Below, piece after piece: positions 49,123-58,888 of a stretch of DNA of 64,000 nucleotides. How positions within the stretch are numbered: position 1 is the first letter of the stretch; every line of letters starts with the position of its first letter. A program made the position numbers and the translations under genes. This stretch comes from Xenorhabdus hominickii (lineage in GTDB: Bacteria > Pseudomonadota > Gammaproteobacteria > Enterobacterales > Enterobacteriaceae): assembly GCF_002632725.1 (NCBI RefSeq), contig NZ_NJAI01000001.1, forward strand, positions 341,033-405,032, in the 5' to 3' direction. Under the pieces are notes generated by a model. That model worked only from the letters and a program-made list of their open reading frames with translations. It was not told the DNA's origin and made no database searches.

Positions 49123-50046
49123 TCAGAATGGAATCGCCGCTTTTAAGAAAATTTGCGAACCTGCCGGACGGTTATTCACAGCAAAGTCTTTTTGCCATTT
49201 TGCTGCGATTAGCCAGCCTTTATCATTGGCATAACGAATGGATGGGCCAATCGCTAATGCACTTGCTTTGCCCTGTGCTGAATTTGGGCCACTGTCATTC
49301 GTGATCTGCTGGAAGATATAACCGCCAATTCCTGCCACAAAACCATTTCCAAATCCCCATCCCAATGCATAATCCGCATGGAGAGCCTGACCAGAAGTCG
49401 TTTCGGTTTCGCTGTTTTTAAAATTGAAATCATACATCACTTTCAAATCTGCATTGATGCCATAAGCAGGAAAATAGCTAATCGCTCCAACAGGTTGAGC
49501 TGTCCAGTAATTTTTCCCCAAGCTAGAGAGGTCATTGCGATCGTAGTGACCTGTCGGTGCGTTGACATTCACGCCAAGAACATAAGCCAAATCGGGGGCA
49601 GGGTGATAACCCAACGCCGGACCAAAAGTGATATCCCCTATTCCCTTGCTATTATCGTGATGACCAGCAACATCAGTGGTTACATCCAATAACGGAACGA
49701 CCGCATGATAAGCCAGTTGACCACCCAAAACTGGCTGTTCCGTCACCCAAACCAGCCGGGGTGCAAGAACATTCACGTTAACTTTAAACCCAGGTACCGG
49801 GATCTGTTCACCGTGATTTCCCACCAGCTTGTTATAGTGAATATGCCCGCCATAAAACAGCGCATAAACACCCGGAGGGGGTAAAGCACCAGACAAATAG
49901 TTATCCAGACCATCTGGATAAGCACCAACACCACCGCCTTCTGTTGCCATCACTGAAGTACTCAATATAAAAGTACTCAATAGTGATAGCGTGATCAATC
50001 GTGATAGCGTGATTGAATAAATGCAATGCCTGAATTTTATCGTCAT
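49123..50046 (-). CDS. Outer-membrane channel, MetA-pathway (phenol-degradation) family
   Basis: 307 aa. Signal peptide (~1-35, STSVMA-TEGG) and a barrel ending AAIPF. GGHIHYNKLVGNHGEQIPVP and GPALGYHPAPDLAYVLGVNV fit the Phenol_MetA_deg family, thought to take up hydrophobic aromatics across the outer membrane. It is the last gene of the StyA-type block, in line with uptake of the substrate. The start at 50046 has AGAGGAAGG upstream; the frame extends to 50244 but into the preceding gene. The signal-peptide codons contain two micro-duplications (GTACTCAATA twice, GTGATAGCGTGAT twice). Confidence 0.82.
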   Translation of the reverse strand: MTIKFRHCIYSITLSRLITLSLLSTFILSTSVMATEGGGVGAYPDGLDNYLSGALPPPGVYALFYGGHIHYNKLVGNHGEQIPVPGFKVNVNVLAPRLVWVTEQPVLGGQLAYHAVVPLLDVTTDVAGHHDNSKGIGDITFGPALGYHPAPDLAYVLGVNVNAPTGHYDRNDLSSLGKNYWTAQPVGAISYFPAYGINADLKVMYDFNFKNSETETTSGQALHADYALGWGFGNGFVAGIGGYIFQQITNDSGPNSAQGKASALAIGPSIRYANDKGWLIAAKWQKDFAVNNRPAGSQIFLKAAIPF

Positions 50047-50107
50047 ATAACCTTCCTCTTTGCAAGAGATGAATGAACAAGGGGTAAAAAATGACGGGCT
50101 GATTTGA

Positions 50108-51709
50108 TCAGCGCCGAGCAAGTTGACGGGCAACAAGATAACCAGAAGTACCGCCCAGTCCCGGGCCGGGGTGAGTTGAAGCCCCAATATGAAATACATT
50201 GCTGATGGGAGTTTGATGCGCCTTCGCACCTTGAGAAGAGGCAAAAGGACGCAACCAGAAAAACTGATCGGGAGAGCAAATACCTGAATAGGGATCGCCC
50301 CCGACCAAATTACAATTCAATGCTTGTAAATCTGCCGGAGAATATGCCTTACGCCCAACAATTGAGGATGAAAAACCGGGCATTACGGTTTCCAGACGCG
50401 CCTGCACACGATCGGCCATCACTTCACGGACGGCTTCATTCCATTTGCCATCAATGGGGATCGAAATTTCTCCCAACGCATCGCCTTTCAAATACGTAGG
50501 TAATTCCTGTAATTGAACCCACAAGATCCATCCTTCTTCCGGGGCACGGGAAGGATCAAGGGCTGTGGGCTGCCCAATACCCAATGTCGGATGGCCCGGC
50601 AAATAACCATTATTGGCCTGCGTCACTGACAGGCATACCTGTTCCATGCTCTCCGTTAAATGGATCAATGGCACATGGAGTAATTCCGGCTCACACCACG
50701 GCGGCAGTGCATTCAGGGCAAAATGAATCTGCATGCACCCGCGCCCATAACGGTAACTCCTCGCCCGTTGCCAGACGCTATCCGGCACATTCTCCAATAA
50801 GCGGCCATAAAGCTGTTGCGGTGTCACATTGCACACCACCGATTCACTGGCCTGATAAACTTTTCCTGCCACCATCACGCCAGACGCTCGTCGCTTGCTC
50901 CCTTGCCCCTGAGTGATGATCCGGTGGACTCGGGCATCTGTGATAAGCTGGCCGCCATGCTGTTCAATGATCGTCCTAAGCGCTTCCACCACGCGGGCAC
51001 TACCTCCTTTTACCACAGGCATTCCCCCAGCAACCACAGCAGCAAAGGTCAATTTGCCAATCAGGGCTGAACTGGCATCATCCGGCCCCAATCCCGTATG
51101 CAATACCCATGGTGCAATCAGGGCACGACTGAAATCAGACTGTAATTCACGCTCAGACCAACGCCGGAAAGTTTCCAGTGAATGACTGGCAAACGCGGTC
51201 AATCCATCTATCCCGCGTTTGCGCCACTCAGAGAACAATAACTTGAATATTTCCAAGCCATAAGGGTCATTCCCCAACAAGCCAAAGTTCAGTGCAGCAT
51301 CATCATGGAGAATTTGCTGTGCCATACGGTTCAATGCGGCTCCATCTCCCAGCGAAATTTCATCAAGACGCTGAGAGGAAGCCAGAATATCCCGCGTTAA
51401 GGCAATCGCCTTACCATTCGGCTGTACTAACCCGGTTGAGTAATCACTCTGTATAAATTCCACCCCTGCCTTTTCCAGCTCAGGTTGAAGTACTTGATAA
51501 GCAGGACAGGCCAAAAACAGCGGATACCAGCAGGAAAGCACATCATGGGTGTAGCCGGGGAAAAGTTCCTCCGTTCGGATGCAGCCGCCCGGCACACTAT
51601 TTTGTTCCAGTACCAAAACAGATTTACCCCATATCGCCAGTAAGGCCGCACAAACCAGTGAATTGATACCACTGCCCACGATGATCACTTGTGGCTTGGA
51701 TTTACTCAT
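50108..51709 (-). CDS. CrtI/phytoene-desaturase-like FAD oxidoreductase
   Basis: 533 aa. The N-terminal dinucleotide-binding motif VIIVGSGINSLVCAALLAIW is followed by LEQNSVPGGCIRTEE. The C-terminal HIGASTHPGPGLGGTSGYLV is the second FAD motif of amine-oxidase/desaturase proteins. Its reaction in this locus is unknown; oxidation of a cyclic intermediate such as a dihydroxy- or hydroxy-indoline is possible. The start at 51709 is backed by GAGGAAAG; TTG 51724 is the other option. Confidence 0.82.
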   Translation of the reverse strand: MSKSKPQVIIVGSGINSLVCAALLAIWGKSVLVLEQNSVPGGCIRTEELFPGYTHDVLSCWYPLFLACPAYQVLQPELEKAGVEFIQSDYSTGLVQPNGKAIALTRDILASSQRLDEISLGDGAALNRMAQQILHDDAALNFGLLGNDPYGLEIFKLLFSEWRKRGIDGLTAFASHSLETFRRWSERELQSDFSRALIAPWVLHTGLGPDDASSALIGKLTFAAVVAGGMPVVKGGSARVVEALRTIIEQHGGQLITDARVHRIITQGQGSKRRASGVMVAGKVYQASESVVCNVTPQQLYGRLLENVPDSVWQRARSYRYGRGCMQIHFALNALPPWCEPELLHVPLIHLTESMEQVCLSVTQANNGYLPGHPTLGIGQPTALDPSRAPEEGWILWVQLQELPTYLKGDALGEISIPIDGKWNEAVREVMADRVQARLETVMPGFSSSIVGRKAYSPADLQALNCNLVGGDPYSGICSPDQFFWLRPFASSQGAKAHQTPISNVFHIGASTHPGPGLGGTSGYLVARQLARR

Positions 51710-51739
51710 TGTGTCTTTCCTCAAAGATTGTGGCGCTCC

Positions 51740-52244
51740 TCAAAGGGACTCAAGCAATGCCAGTACACGCAGCGGACTCCCTGATCCTCCTTCAATTTTG
51801 AGAGGGGCGGCAATAAGTACCACACCAGTGGGTGGCAACAAATCGAGGTTTTTCAGGCATTGCAGGCCATATTTATTCGCCCCGTGCATCAAGGTATGGC
51901 AAGGGTAAGCCAATGGCCACGTGTAGGACTGGCCTGCGTCAGTATTGATGGTTTCAACGCCAAATCCACGGATATCACGCTGCTGGATCAACCACTCGAC
52001 CGCTTCCTGACTCGGCCCCGGCGTATGGGCGCCATCATCACGCATATTAAGGAAGCGAACCGGATCGTCTGCCCGCTTTGACCAATCTGTTCTGAACAGT
52101 AGCCATGCTCCCGTAGAAATGCGCCCGTACTGCTCCTCCCAGGACTGTAAAAACTCGACCGTCAACACCCAGTCAGGATCTTGTGCCGCCTGCGAGCTGG
52201 CATCGACCACCACCGCTGGCGCCACAAAATTATGCAAGGGAATA
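51740..52244 (-). pseudogene. Cyclase-family (isatin-hydrolase-like) 3' remnant
   Basis: About 165 codons match the C-terminal two thirds of a cyclase/kynurenine-formamidase-family enzyme: SIPLHNFVAPAVVVDAS, WVLTVEFLQSWEEQYG, DDGAHTPGPSQEAVEWLI, YPCHTLMHGANKYGLQCL. The N-terminal third, which carries the HxxxD-H metal ligands, is missing. The remaining part is joined out of frame to a flavin reductase at about 52240-52255. The cyclase of StyA-like indole clusters opens isatin to isatinate; this copy should be inactive. Confidence 0.82.
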
Positions 52245-52629
52245 GAATTGAGGGAACACCTTCCGATGTTTCCTGCACCGGAATATCCTGAAATTTGTTT
52301 TCCACCCTCGGATTGGCAAAACGCAATGCCAACTCCTGATGATCACACCCAAGAATGCTGATCGTGAAATATTCACAATCACGAAACACCGACAGATTAG
52401 GTGAATGATTGACCAGACTCCAGAGCACCAATGGCGGTTCCAACGAAAGCGAAGCAAATGAGTTGATAGTCAAGCCCACGTTACGTCCGTCAGCAGTACG
52501 TGTTGCAACAACGGCAACCCCTGTCGGGTAATTGCCCAAGAGTGTTCGCAACGCTCTAGTTTCAAATTCGGTTGCTCCCCATTCGGTATCCAGCAACAGC
52601 ACCTGACTGTTCAATATATTCATGTTCAT
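52245..52629 (-). pseudogene. Flavin reductase 5' remnant
   Basis: The first ~125 residues are a flavin reductase of the HpaC/StyB type (RTLLGNYPTGVAVVATRTAD; GLTINSFASLSLEPPLVLWS; FTISILGCDHQELALRFANP). After VPSI the frame runs into cyclase DNA read in the wrong phase (LFPCIILWRQRWW) and stops near 52162. The last ~40 residues are gone. It normally supplies FADH2 to the StyA-type oxygenase encoded just upstream. The GGAGG site and ATG 52629 are intact. Confidence 0.82.
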
Positions 52630-52644
52630 GGCGATCCTCCTTGC

Positions 52645-53890
52645 TCAAACCCGAATTTCTTCGGTCATCTGCGAATGGATATAAGCGTCACAAATAAGAC
52701 TGTCCTCCCACCAAGGAAACAGCACAGGGGGATAATTGAAAGCATTGGCAATAGTGTTGGCAAGTGTCGGGGAGTGCTGGGCAGAACCTAATAAATGCAG
52801 GATATGTGGCTTCGGCGGAGCAAGCAGGCTGTTTGTCCACTCCACAACATAGCGGCCATAATCCCAGAAGCGTTCGAAAGTGTCGTTCATCCATTCAGCC
52901 GTAAAAGGTTTATCCCCATGAGCAAGAATAGCTTCGTAATACACTTTGCAGGCCTTGGTCGCATTATTGGAACCCTGCCCTGTCAGCGGATCGTTCGTAA
53001 CCACTGCATCACCCAATCCAAAAATCTGGCGACCAGAAGGCAATGTCAGCACAGGCTTACGTACCATTGGCGCAAAACGCCCAGTCAGAATACCGTTTTC
53101 ATCGGTGAGTTCGATCTGCTTACAACGCTCGGCTTCCCACGGTAAAAAAGTTTTAAGGATCTGCTGACTATAGGCCAGATGTTCCTGTGGCGTTCTGGCA
53201 CCGCTCAAACCATCCATTGCTCCCCCCGGTAACCCTTCAAAAACCATGATGTCACAAGGACCATTCAGGGTCAGGGCAGGAAAAACGAAATATTCCCCCA
53301 CGCCGGGGATCAGGTTAAAAGACACACGGGAATATTCCGGCGTTGGCAACATGCCATTCACATAGGTCAAGGCCAATGCACGCTGAGGTTTATCATAAGG
53401 AGAATGTGAAGCATCACGCTCAAACAATGTTACAATATCCCCCTTTCCTCCCGCCAGAATGACCAGATCATGACTACCCGCCAGTCGCTCTAACCCGATA
53501 ATATCTACATTGCTGATCTCCAGATTACCGCCCCGGGAAACGAACTGTTCCAGCCAAAATGGCATTTTGAGACGCTGATCAACGGCTTGAGCGTATTTAT
53601 CGAGCCGGGCACTTCCACGCAATTACCTTTTCGTTGGAAATTTCAGGATGGGGAACGGCGAAACCAATACCTTCCACAGGCGGACATTGAGATTCCCAGT
53701 GATTCAACCCTAAATCACGTTCAAATTGCAAAGAGGAATCGAACATACACTGGCTCGACATAACCCGACCATTGCAAACATCATCAGGCGTGCGATTGGT
53801 AACAACAGTTACCTGATAGCCCTTGTCAAGCAGACCAAGGGCCAGAGGCAGTCCAGCTTGGCCACCTCCCACGATAGCTATACGACGCAT
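52645..53890 (-). pseudogene. StyA-type (indole/styrene) monooxygenase, frameshifted
   Basis: Two frames together give the full enzyme: residues 1-~92 from ATG 53890 (IAIVGGGQAGLPLALGLLDK; NGRVMSSQCMFDSSLQFERD) and the rest from ~53610 to 52645 (ARLDKYAQAVDQRLKMPFWL; FGLGDAVVTNDPLTGQGSNN). The total is 1246 nt, one more than 415 codons, so a single extra base explains it. Removing the T in AAG-TGC (plus-strand position 53611) restores WKARLDKY. The family oxidises styrene or indole to the epoxide with FADH2 from a partner reductase. The NGRVMSSQCMFDS wording is close to indole oxygenases. Confidence 0.88.
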
Positions 53891-53926
53891 ATATTTTCCT
53901 CTTTATTTTGGATTTCTGAACCGAAC

Positions 53927-54715
53927 CTATTCCGTCAGACGTGGAATAGCGGGTTTCGCCTGCTCAGGCCCCATAGCTGAATAGCCTCCATCAACGGCGT
54001 AATCTGCTCCAGTTACAAAACTCGCCAAATCTGACAGGAGAAATGCCACCACCTGAGCGATCTCTTCGGGATCGCCCACCCGGCCAAGCAGGTGATAATC
54101 GGCCGCGACTTCATCCGTTTTCTGGCGATTGCCTTGAGTCAGCTCATCCATGACCCGTGACCAAGTCCAGCCTGGCGAGACGGAATTAACACGAATGCGG
54201 TCGGGGGCATAATCCATTGCCATGTTGCGGGTGATTTGCAGTAAGGTGGCTTTTGAGGCGGGATATAACCAACGCCCTGTCTGGGCAATAGAAGATGAAA
54301 TGCTGGTGAAGTTAACAATGGCCCCACCTCCCGCAGCAATGAGATGAGGACGCGCAAACTGCGCCGCTCTGACGGCACTGACCACATTAATATTCAAGGC
54401 AGCCAGCCATATCTCACGGTTGGAATTGGCACCATCATCCAGATAAGTTGTCGCGAGATTGACGAGATAATCCAGACGATCATAATGGGCAACAACTTCA
54501 AGCACTCCCTGAGAAAGCTGTTTATCGTCAGTGAGATCGACATGCCAAAAGCGGATGGATTCAGGTTGTAGGCTGGCGGCTTTTTCCCCACCTTCCTGAT
54601 CAATATCAAAAATCGCAACCTTAACACCATATTCACTCAATACCTTGGCAACGGCCGCGCCAATTTTGGTCGCCCCACCCGTGACAATAGCAACTTTATT
54701 ATTTAAGCCCTTCAT
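53927..54715 (-). CDS. SDR-family dehydrogenase of the StyA block
   Basis: 262 aa. GGATKIGAAVA cofactor loop, Ser in FTSISSS, catalytic YPASK near residue 155, and a usual C-terminus (FVTGADYAVDGGYSAMG). Indole-oxidation clusters carry an SDR that oxidises the cis-diol or hydroxy-indolinone intermediate. It is the first gene of the block and intact. The start at 54715 has GAGGGGC; ATG 54736 is weaker. Confidence 0.87.
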   Translation of the reverse strand: MKGLNNKVAIVTGGATKIGAAVAKVLSEYGVKVAIFDIDQEGGEKAASLQPESIRFWHVDLTDDKQLSQGVLEVVAHYDRLDYLVNLATTYLDDGANSNREIWLAALNINVVSAVRAAQFARPHLIAAGGGAIVNFTSISSSIAQTGRWLYPASKATLLQITRNMAMDYAPDRIRVNSVSPGWTWSRVMDELTQGNRQKTDEVAADYHLLGRVGDPEEIAQVVAFLLSDLASFVTGADYAVDGGYSAMGPEQAKPAIPRLTE

Positions 54716-54939
54716 GAGTGCCCCTCTTTTCGTCATGAGGGGTTAATCATTACGTGAAATATAAAATTTCAAATAGCCGCTATATGCAAACAAGATCCAT
54801 CTAGTGCAGGTATACAATGAATATTGCAAGAAAAATAAGACACTATCCAAATAGTGAGTTTGATATCCAATAATATTGGTAAATTTAATGCTTGATTATT
54901 TAAATATATTATTAACTGATAAATAGAGTCATAAACATA

Positions 54940-54972
54940 AAAAATCGCACCCAATATTGAATGCGATTTTTG
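54940..54972 (-). terminator. Terminator of the ail/ompX-like gene
   Basis: On the minus strand AAAAATCGCA...TGCGATTTTTTATG: a 9-10 bp stem with T-run, 54 nt after the stop at 55026. Confidence 0.8.
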
Positions 54973-55025
54973 TCTGAAAACATTAGATTTTGGGAGACAC
55001 TCCCTGACTATTTCTATTTATTGGC

Positions 55026-55604
55026 TTAAAAACGATATCCTACGCCAATATTAAAGCCATTGATGCCAAAGTTTTTGTCATAATGTTTTGCTGAAGCCCC
55101 CTCATAGCCAGCATAAAGGCTAATGTTTTGAATTGGATTAACTTCTACTCCAGCCCCATAAACGAAATTAGTTGATTTGCTATCTGCTTTTCCAGTAATA
55201 GAAGTTATTCTTCTGTTTATTTTAATAGACTTGCTAACAGATACGTCTAATGTTGAATGTGCAAATCCCAATAAGCCATATACACTCACATAATCATTGA
55301 TACGATAGGCAGGACCGGCCACCAATGAATAATATTTCACATCTAGACTTCCTTTCTCAATAGAATCTTCAGACTTATAGTTGCCATTTTTATCACCTTT
55401 CATATAGGTGAATGAGCCAATAATACTGACAGGAGAATCCCATTCATAACGGTAATGAAGATTCACTCCGCGAATATCTTTAAAATTTTGCACTTTACTT
55501 TGTGCATAGCCTACTGCAACAGTATGCGAATCTGCATAAGCGAATGAACCATATATAAAACCAGATACAACTACAGTTGCAAGAAGCGATTTTCTCATCA
55601 CCAT
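55026..55604 (-). CDS. Ail/OmpX-family outer-membrane protein
   Basis: 192 aa. Signal peptide (1-24, FAYA-DSH), eight-stranded barrel pattern, final Phe in GFNIGVGYRF, and the Ail/Lom features RYEWDSPVSIIGSFTYMKG and YAGYEGA. Members promote adhesion, serum resistance or envelope stress tolerance. AAGGG lies 8 nt before the first ATG (55604). It has its own terminator. Confidence 0.88.
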   Translation of the reverse strand: MVMRKSLLATVVVSGFIYGSFAYADSHTVAVGYAQSKVQNFKDIRGVNLHYRYEWDSPVSIIGSFTYMKGDKNGNYKSEDSIEKGSLDVKYYSLVAGPAYRINDYVSVYGLLGFAHSTLDVSVSKSIKINRRITSITGKADSKSTNFVYGAGVEVNPIQNISLYAGYEGASAKHYDKNFGINGFNIGVGYRF

Positions 55605-56027
55605 TATTATTACCCTTGATATCTAATTAGCGTTAAAAGTATAGATACTTTCTGTAAGACTCTCTGACGAACTCCAATAAATGTGAATTATATTGAATTA
55701 TCAATATCATGTTATACCATTACTTATAGATATATTTCATTACAGAAATCAAATGAATACCGCCTTACCCCAGATATCAAATTGATATCTATTGATATTT
55801 ATTTTTGATATTGTTAAATCACCCTGTCATTTTGTAAATCATCTATAATGGCGCTCTCATTTAGTAACTTAACAATAAGATAGAAGAATGGTATTGATAT
55901 GCTTCACTCTTCAATCTACCCAAGGGACCTGAACCACTACATCAAATCAATCGAAACCAAAGCACCACTATTTTTGATTGTCACTCTCGAATGCAAATAT
56001 CACTTTAATTAACCAAAGGAAATGACA
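55605..56027. other. Divergent intergenic region ail-like/metY
   Basis: 423 bp, AT-rich. It must hold the promoters of both genes. No metJ-type AGACGTCT array or riboswitch was recognised. A 10-codon open frame from 55900 is too short to support. Confidence 0.35.
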
Positions 56028-57302
56028 ATGAAATTAGAAACACTATCCATCCATGCAGGCTATTCACCCGATCCTACAACAAAAGCCGTTGCTGTCCCCA
56101 TTTATCAAACAACGTCTTATGCCTTTGATGATTCCCAGCATGGTGCTGATCTATTTGATTTAAAAGTTGAAGGCAACATTTACTCCCGCATAATGAACCC
56201 GACCAACGATGTACTGGAGAAACGCGTCGCTGCTTTGGAAGGAGGTATTGGGGCACTTACGGTTGCTTCAGGGATGGCGGCAATCACTTACGCTATTCAA
56301 ACCATTGCCAGCGTGGGAGATAACATTGTCTCGGTGGCAAAACTATACGGTGGAACTTATAACTTGATGGCACACACTTTCCCAAATATTGGGATTGAAA
56401 CCCGTTTCGTTGCTCATGACGATATTGCTGCCATTGAAGAGATGATTGATCAGAAAACCAAAGCAATATATTGCGAATCCATAACCAACCCAAGTGGAAA
56501 CATCGTTGATATTAAGGCACTGGCAGATATTGCCCACTGGCACGGTATTCCTCTGATTGTCGATAATACTGTCGCCACACCTTATTTATGCCGCCCGTTT
56601 GAACATGGTGCAGATATCGTTATCCATTCCCTGACCAAATATATTGGGGGCCACGGCACTTCTATTGGCGGAATAATTGTTGATTCCGGGCAGTTCCCCT
56701 GGACAAAGTACCAAGAACGCTTTGCTATTTTAAGTACACCGGATGCTTCATACCACGGGATCACCTATACCGAACACTTTGGTGCTGCTGCCTTTATCGC
56801 GCGTTGCCGCGTCGGGCCACTGCGTAGCACGGGAGCCGCACTCTCTCCTTTCAATGCTTTTCTCATCTTACAAGGGCTTGAAACATTGGCACTTCGTATG
56901 GAACGTCATGCTGAAAATGCCCTGAAAGTTGCGCAATATCTGGAAAAACATCCTCAGGTATCATGGGTTAAATATGCAGGATTACCGACACACCCAGAAC
57001 ATGATTTGGCCGTCCGTTACATGGATGGAAAACCTTCTTCAATTCTTTCTTTCGGCATTAAAGGAGGCGAAGAAGCAGGTATACGTTTTATTGATGCGTT
57101 ACAACTGATTGTACGCTTGGTCAATATTGGAGATGCTAAATCATTGGCTTGTCACCCTGCCTCAACAACCCACCGTCAGCTCAATGATGAAGAAATGGTA
57201 AAAGCAGGTGTGTCACGGGATCTGATTCGCCTATCCATTGGTATCGAGCACAGTGATGACATTATTGCCGATCTGTCACAAGCACTAGACGCAGCAAAAT
57301 AA
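56028..57302 (+). CDS. metY: O-acetylhomoserine sulfhydrylase (MetY)
   Basis: 424 aa PLP enzyme of the Cys/Met metabolism family, cytoplasmic. MKLETLSIHAGYSPDPTTKA start, SRIMNPTNDVLEKRVAALEG, and the PLP lysine in HSLTKYIGGHG near residue 205. It makes homocysteine from O-acetylhomoserine and sulfide. The second ATG (56028) matches the usual family start and AAGGA spacing better than 56022. Confidence 0.93.
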   Translation: MKLETLSIHAGYSPDPTTKAVAVPIYQTTSYAFDDSQHGADLFDLKVEGNIYSRIMNPTNDVLEKRVAALEGGIGALTVASGMAAITYAIQTIASVGDNIVSVAKLYGGTYNLMAHTFPNIGIETRFVAHDDIAAIEEMIDQKTKAIYCESITNPSGNIVDIKALADIAHWHGIPLIVDNTVATPYLCRPFEHGADIVIHSLTKYIGGHGTSIGGIIVDSGQFPWTKYQERFAILSTPDASYHGITYTEHFGAAAFIARCRVGPLRSTGAALSPFNAFLILQGLETLALRMERHAENALKVAQYLEKHPQVSWVKYAGLPTHPEHDLAVRYMDGKPSSILSFGIKGGEEAGIRFIDALQLIVRLVNIGDAKSLACHPASTTHRQLNDEEMVKAGVSRDLIRLSIGIEHSDDIIADLSQALDAAK

Positions 57303-57340
57303 TTGTTAATATTGTTTCTATTTAAATAAGCATTAGTAAT

Positions 57341-57372
57341 CTATCGGTATCAATAAATATTGATACCGATAG
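57341..57372 (+). terminator. Hairpin after metY
   Basis: CTATCGGTATCAAT...ATTGATACCGATAG, a 14-bp perfect stem with a 4-nt loop, 38 nt after the stop; no strong T-run. Confidence 0.65.
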
Positions 57373-57487
57373 ATATAGTTATTAAAAACATGATACATGT
57401 CATATAAACAAAAAAATAACCATCCTTGGGCAAGACCGAATTTCCGTTAGATATGAACAAGGACTGGCTAAAACCAGCCCTCAACTA

Positions 57488-58888
57488 TCAGGCCTTAAAT
57501 GTGATCCACGGCCTAACTCTTGCCACTGATTGAATTAACCCAGCCTGTTCCTGAATTTCAATCACGGGCGTAATCGGCTTATAAGCAGCGGGAGCCTCTT
57601 CACACAAACGCTCATTTTTCAAGGTGATACACTACCACGGTAATTGGCTGCTTTTTTGGATATCGGGTAATTTACCACGCATTTCCTGACGCCTTACTGA
57701 ACGTCCCGCACCATGTGAACACGACCAAAGCCAATCTGAGTTACCTTTTCCCATTACCAGATAGGAATAATCGCCCATTGAACCGGGGATCAACGCCAAT
57801 TCTCCTGCCCGCGCAGGTGTTGCACCTTTACGGTGGAGATTCATTCCCTGTTCAGGAAAAATAATATTATGCGAAAGATCGACAATCATCTGGCTGTTAT
57901 CCTGCGCAAATACCTTCTGCCATGCCGAACGAACCAGCTCAGTCAGAACAATGCGATTGGCCCACGCATAACGTGCCGCCACCCCCATTGCCAATAAATA
58001 TTCCTGAGCATGCTCATCCGTCAAACCAAACAAGCCAGATGCCGGATATTTTTCCCCAGCAGGCCACAATGCTCTTGCTTTATCCACCCAACGCTGGCCG
58101 ATATAGAACCCGACATCGCGTGAACCAGTGTGGATCATCATCAACACTTCACCTTCGCGCAAACCAGCAGCATAAGCCGCATGTCTATCCAGAATGGTAT
58201 CGACGATTTGCAGTTCAACAAAGTGATTGCCGGAACCCACTGTGCCCAAACTGGCTGGGCGGATAATTTCCCGTTGCTCAAAAAAAGCTTCTGGTGCATA
58301 GCGGCTATGGGACTGTACTGCCTGCGTACTCAGTATGGCACTTAATTCAGTATACATACGCTTAAAATTAGCCTGTTGCCAAACACCCTGTTGAGGTAAA
58401 GCCTGTAACCATGCTTCCAGTCCTTCATCAAACAGGGCACTAAATGAATTTGGCGTCACGGGCACATCACGCTGATCCAGCAACAACGTATTTTTTAGAT
58501 GTTGAACCAATGCCTCTTTCTGAGCATTCGCTTCCTCATAACGCATTCCCGTTGTGAGCAGACGCATCCCACAATTAATATCAGTGCCAATCGCGGCAGG
58601 GATCACCAGATCTTTTGTGGCTGCCACGATACTGCCAACCGGCGCTATCGCTCCCGGATGAAAATCAGGCGTCGCTCGGGTTTGGCAAACTTTGGCATCA
58701 CTGCCGGGGACTCGCACTGAAGCAAGGTCAAGTAATTGCTGTACCGCCTTTTCTTCCAAAGGTAAGGATTCAGGTAACAGCACTTCGGCTTCAATTTGGT
58801 TCCGTTTGAAACGATAAATATTGTTTTCGTAATGAGTTTCGATTCCTTGACGGAATAGACGTTTTTGTAAACGATTTAATGTAGACAT
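57488..58888 (-). pseudogene. rtcB: RtcB RNA ligase with in-frame amber codon
   Basis: The frame from ATG 58888 to TGA 57488 is 466 codons and is interrupted only by TAG at 57634-57632. Before it: RtcB metal and GMP sites GTDINCGMRL, GSGNHFVELQ, HTGSRDVG, DLSHN and CSHGAGR. After it the same frame gives CITLKNERLCEEAPAAYKPI and then ITPVIEIQEQAG, ending VRPWITFKA, the normal RtcB C-terminus. So 47 conserved residues are lost unless the stop is read through. The sequence fits the PrfH-associated RtcB branch, though no prfH is seen here. RtcB joins 2',3'-cyclic-phosphate and 5'-OH RNA ends. Confidence 0.88.

Noticed and set aside
55900-55932. Possible leader peptide before metY
   Set aside because: Only 10 codons, no methionine-rich content and no attenuator hairpin found.
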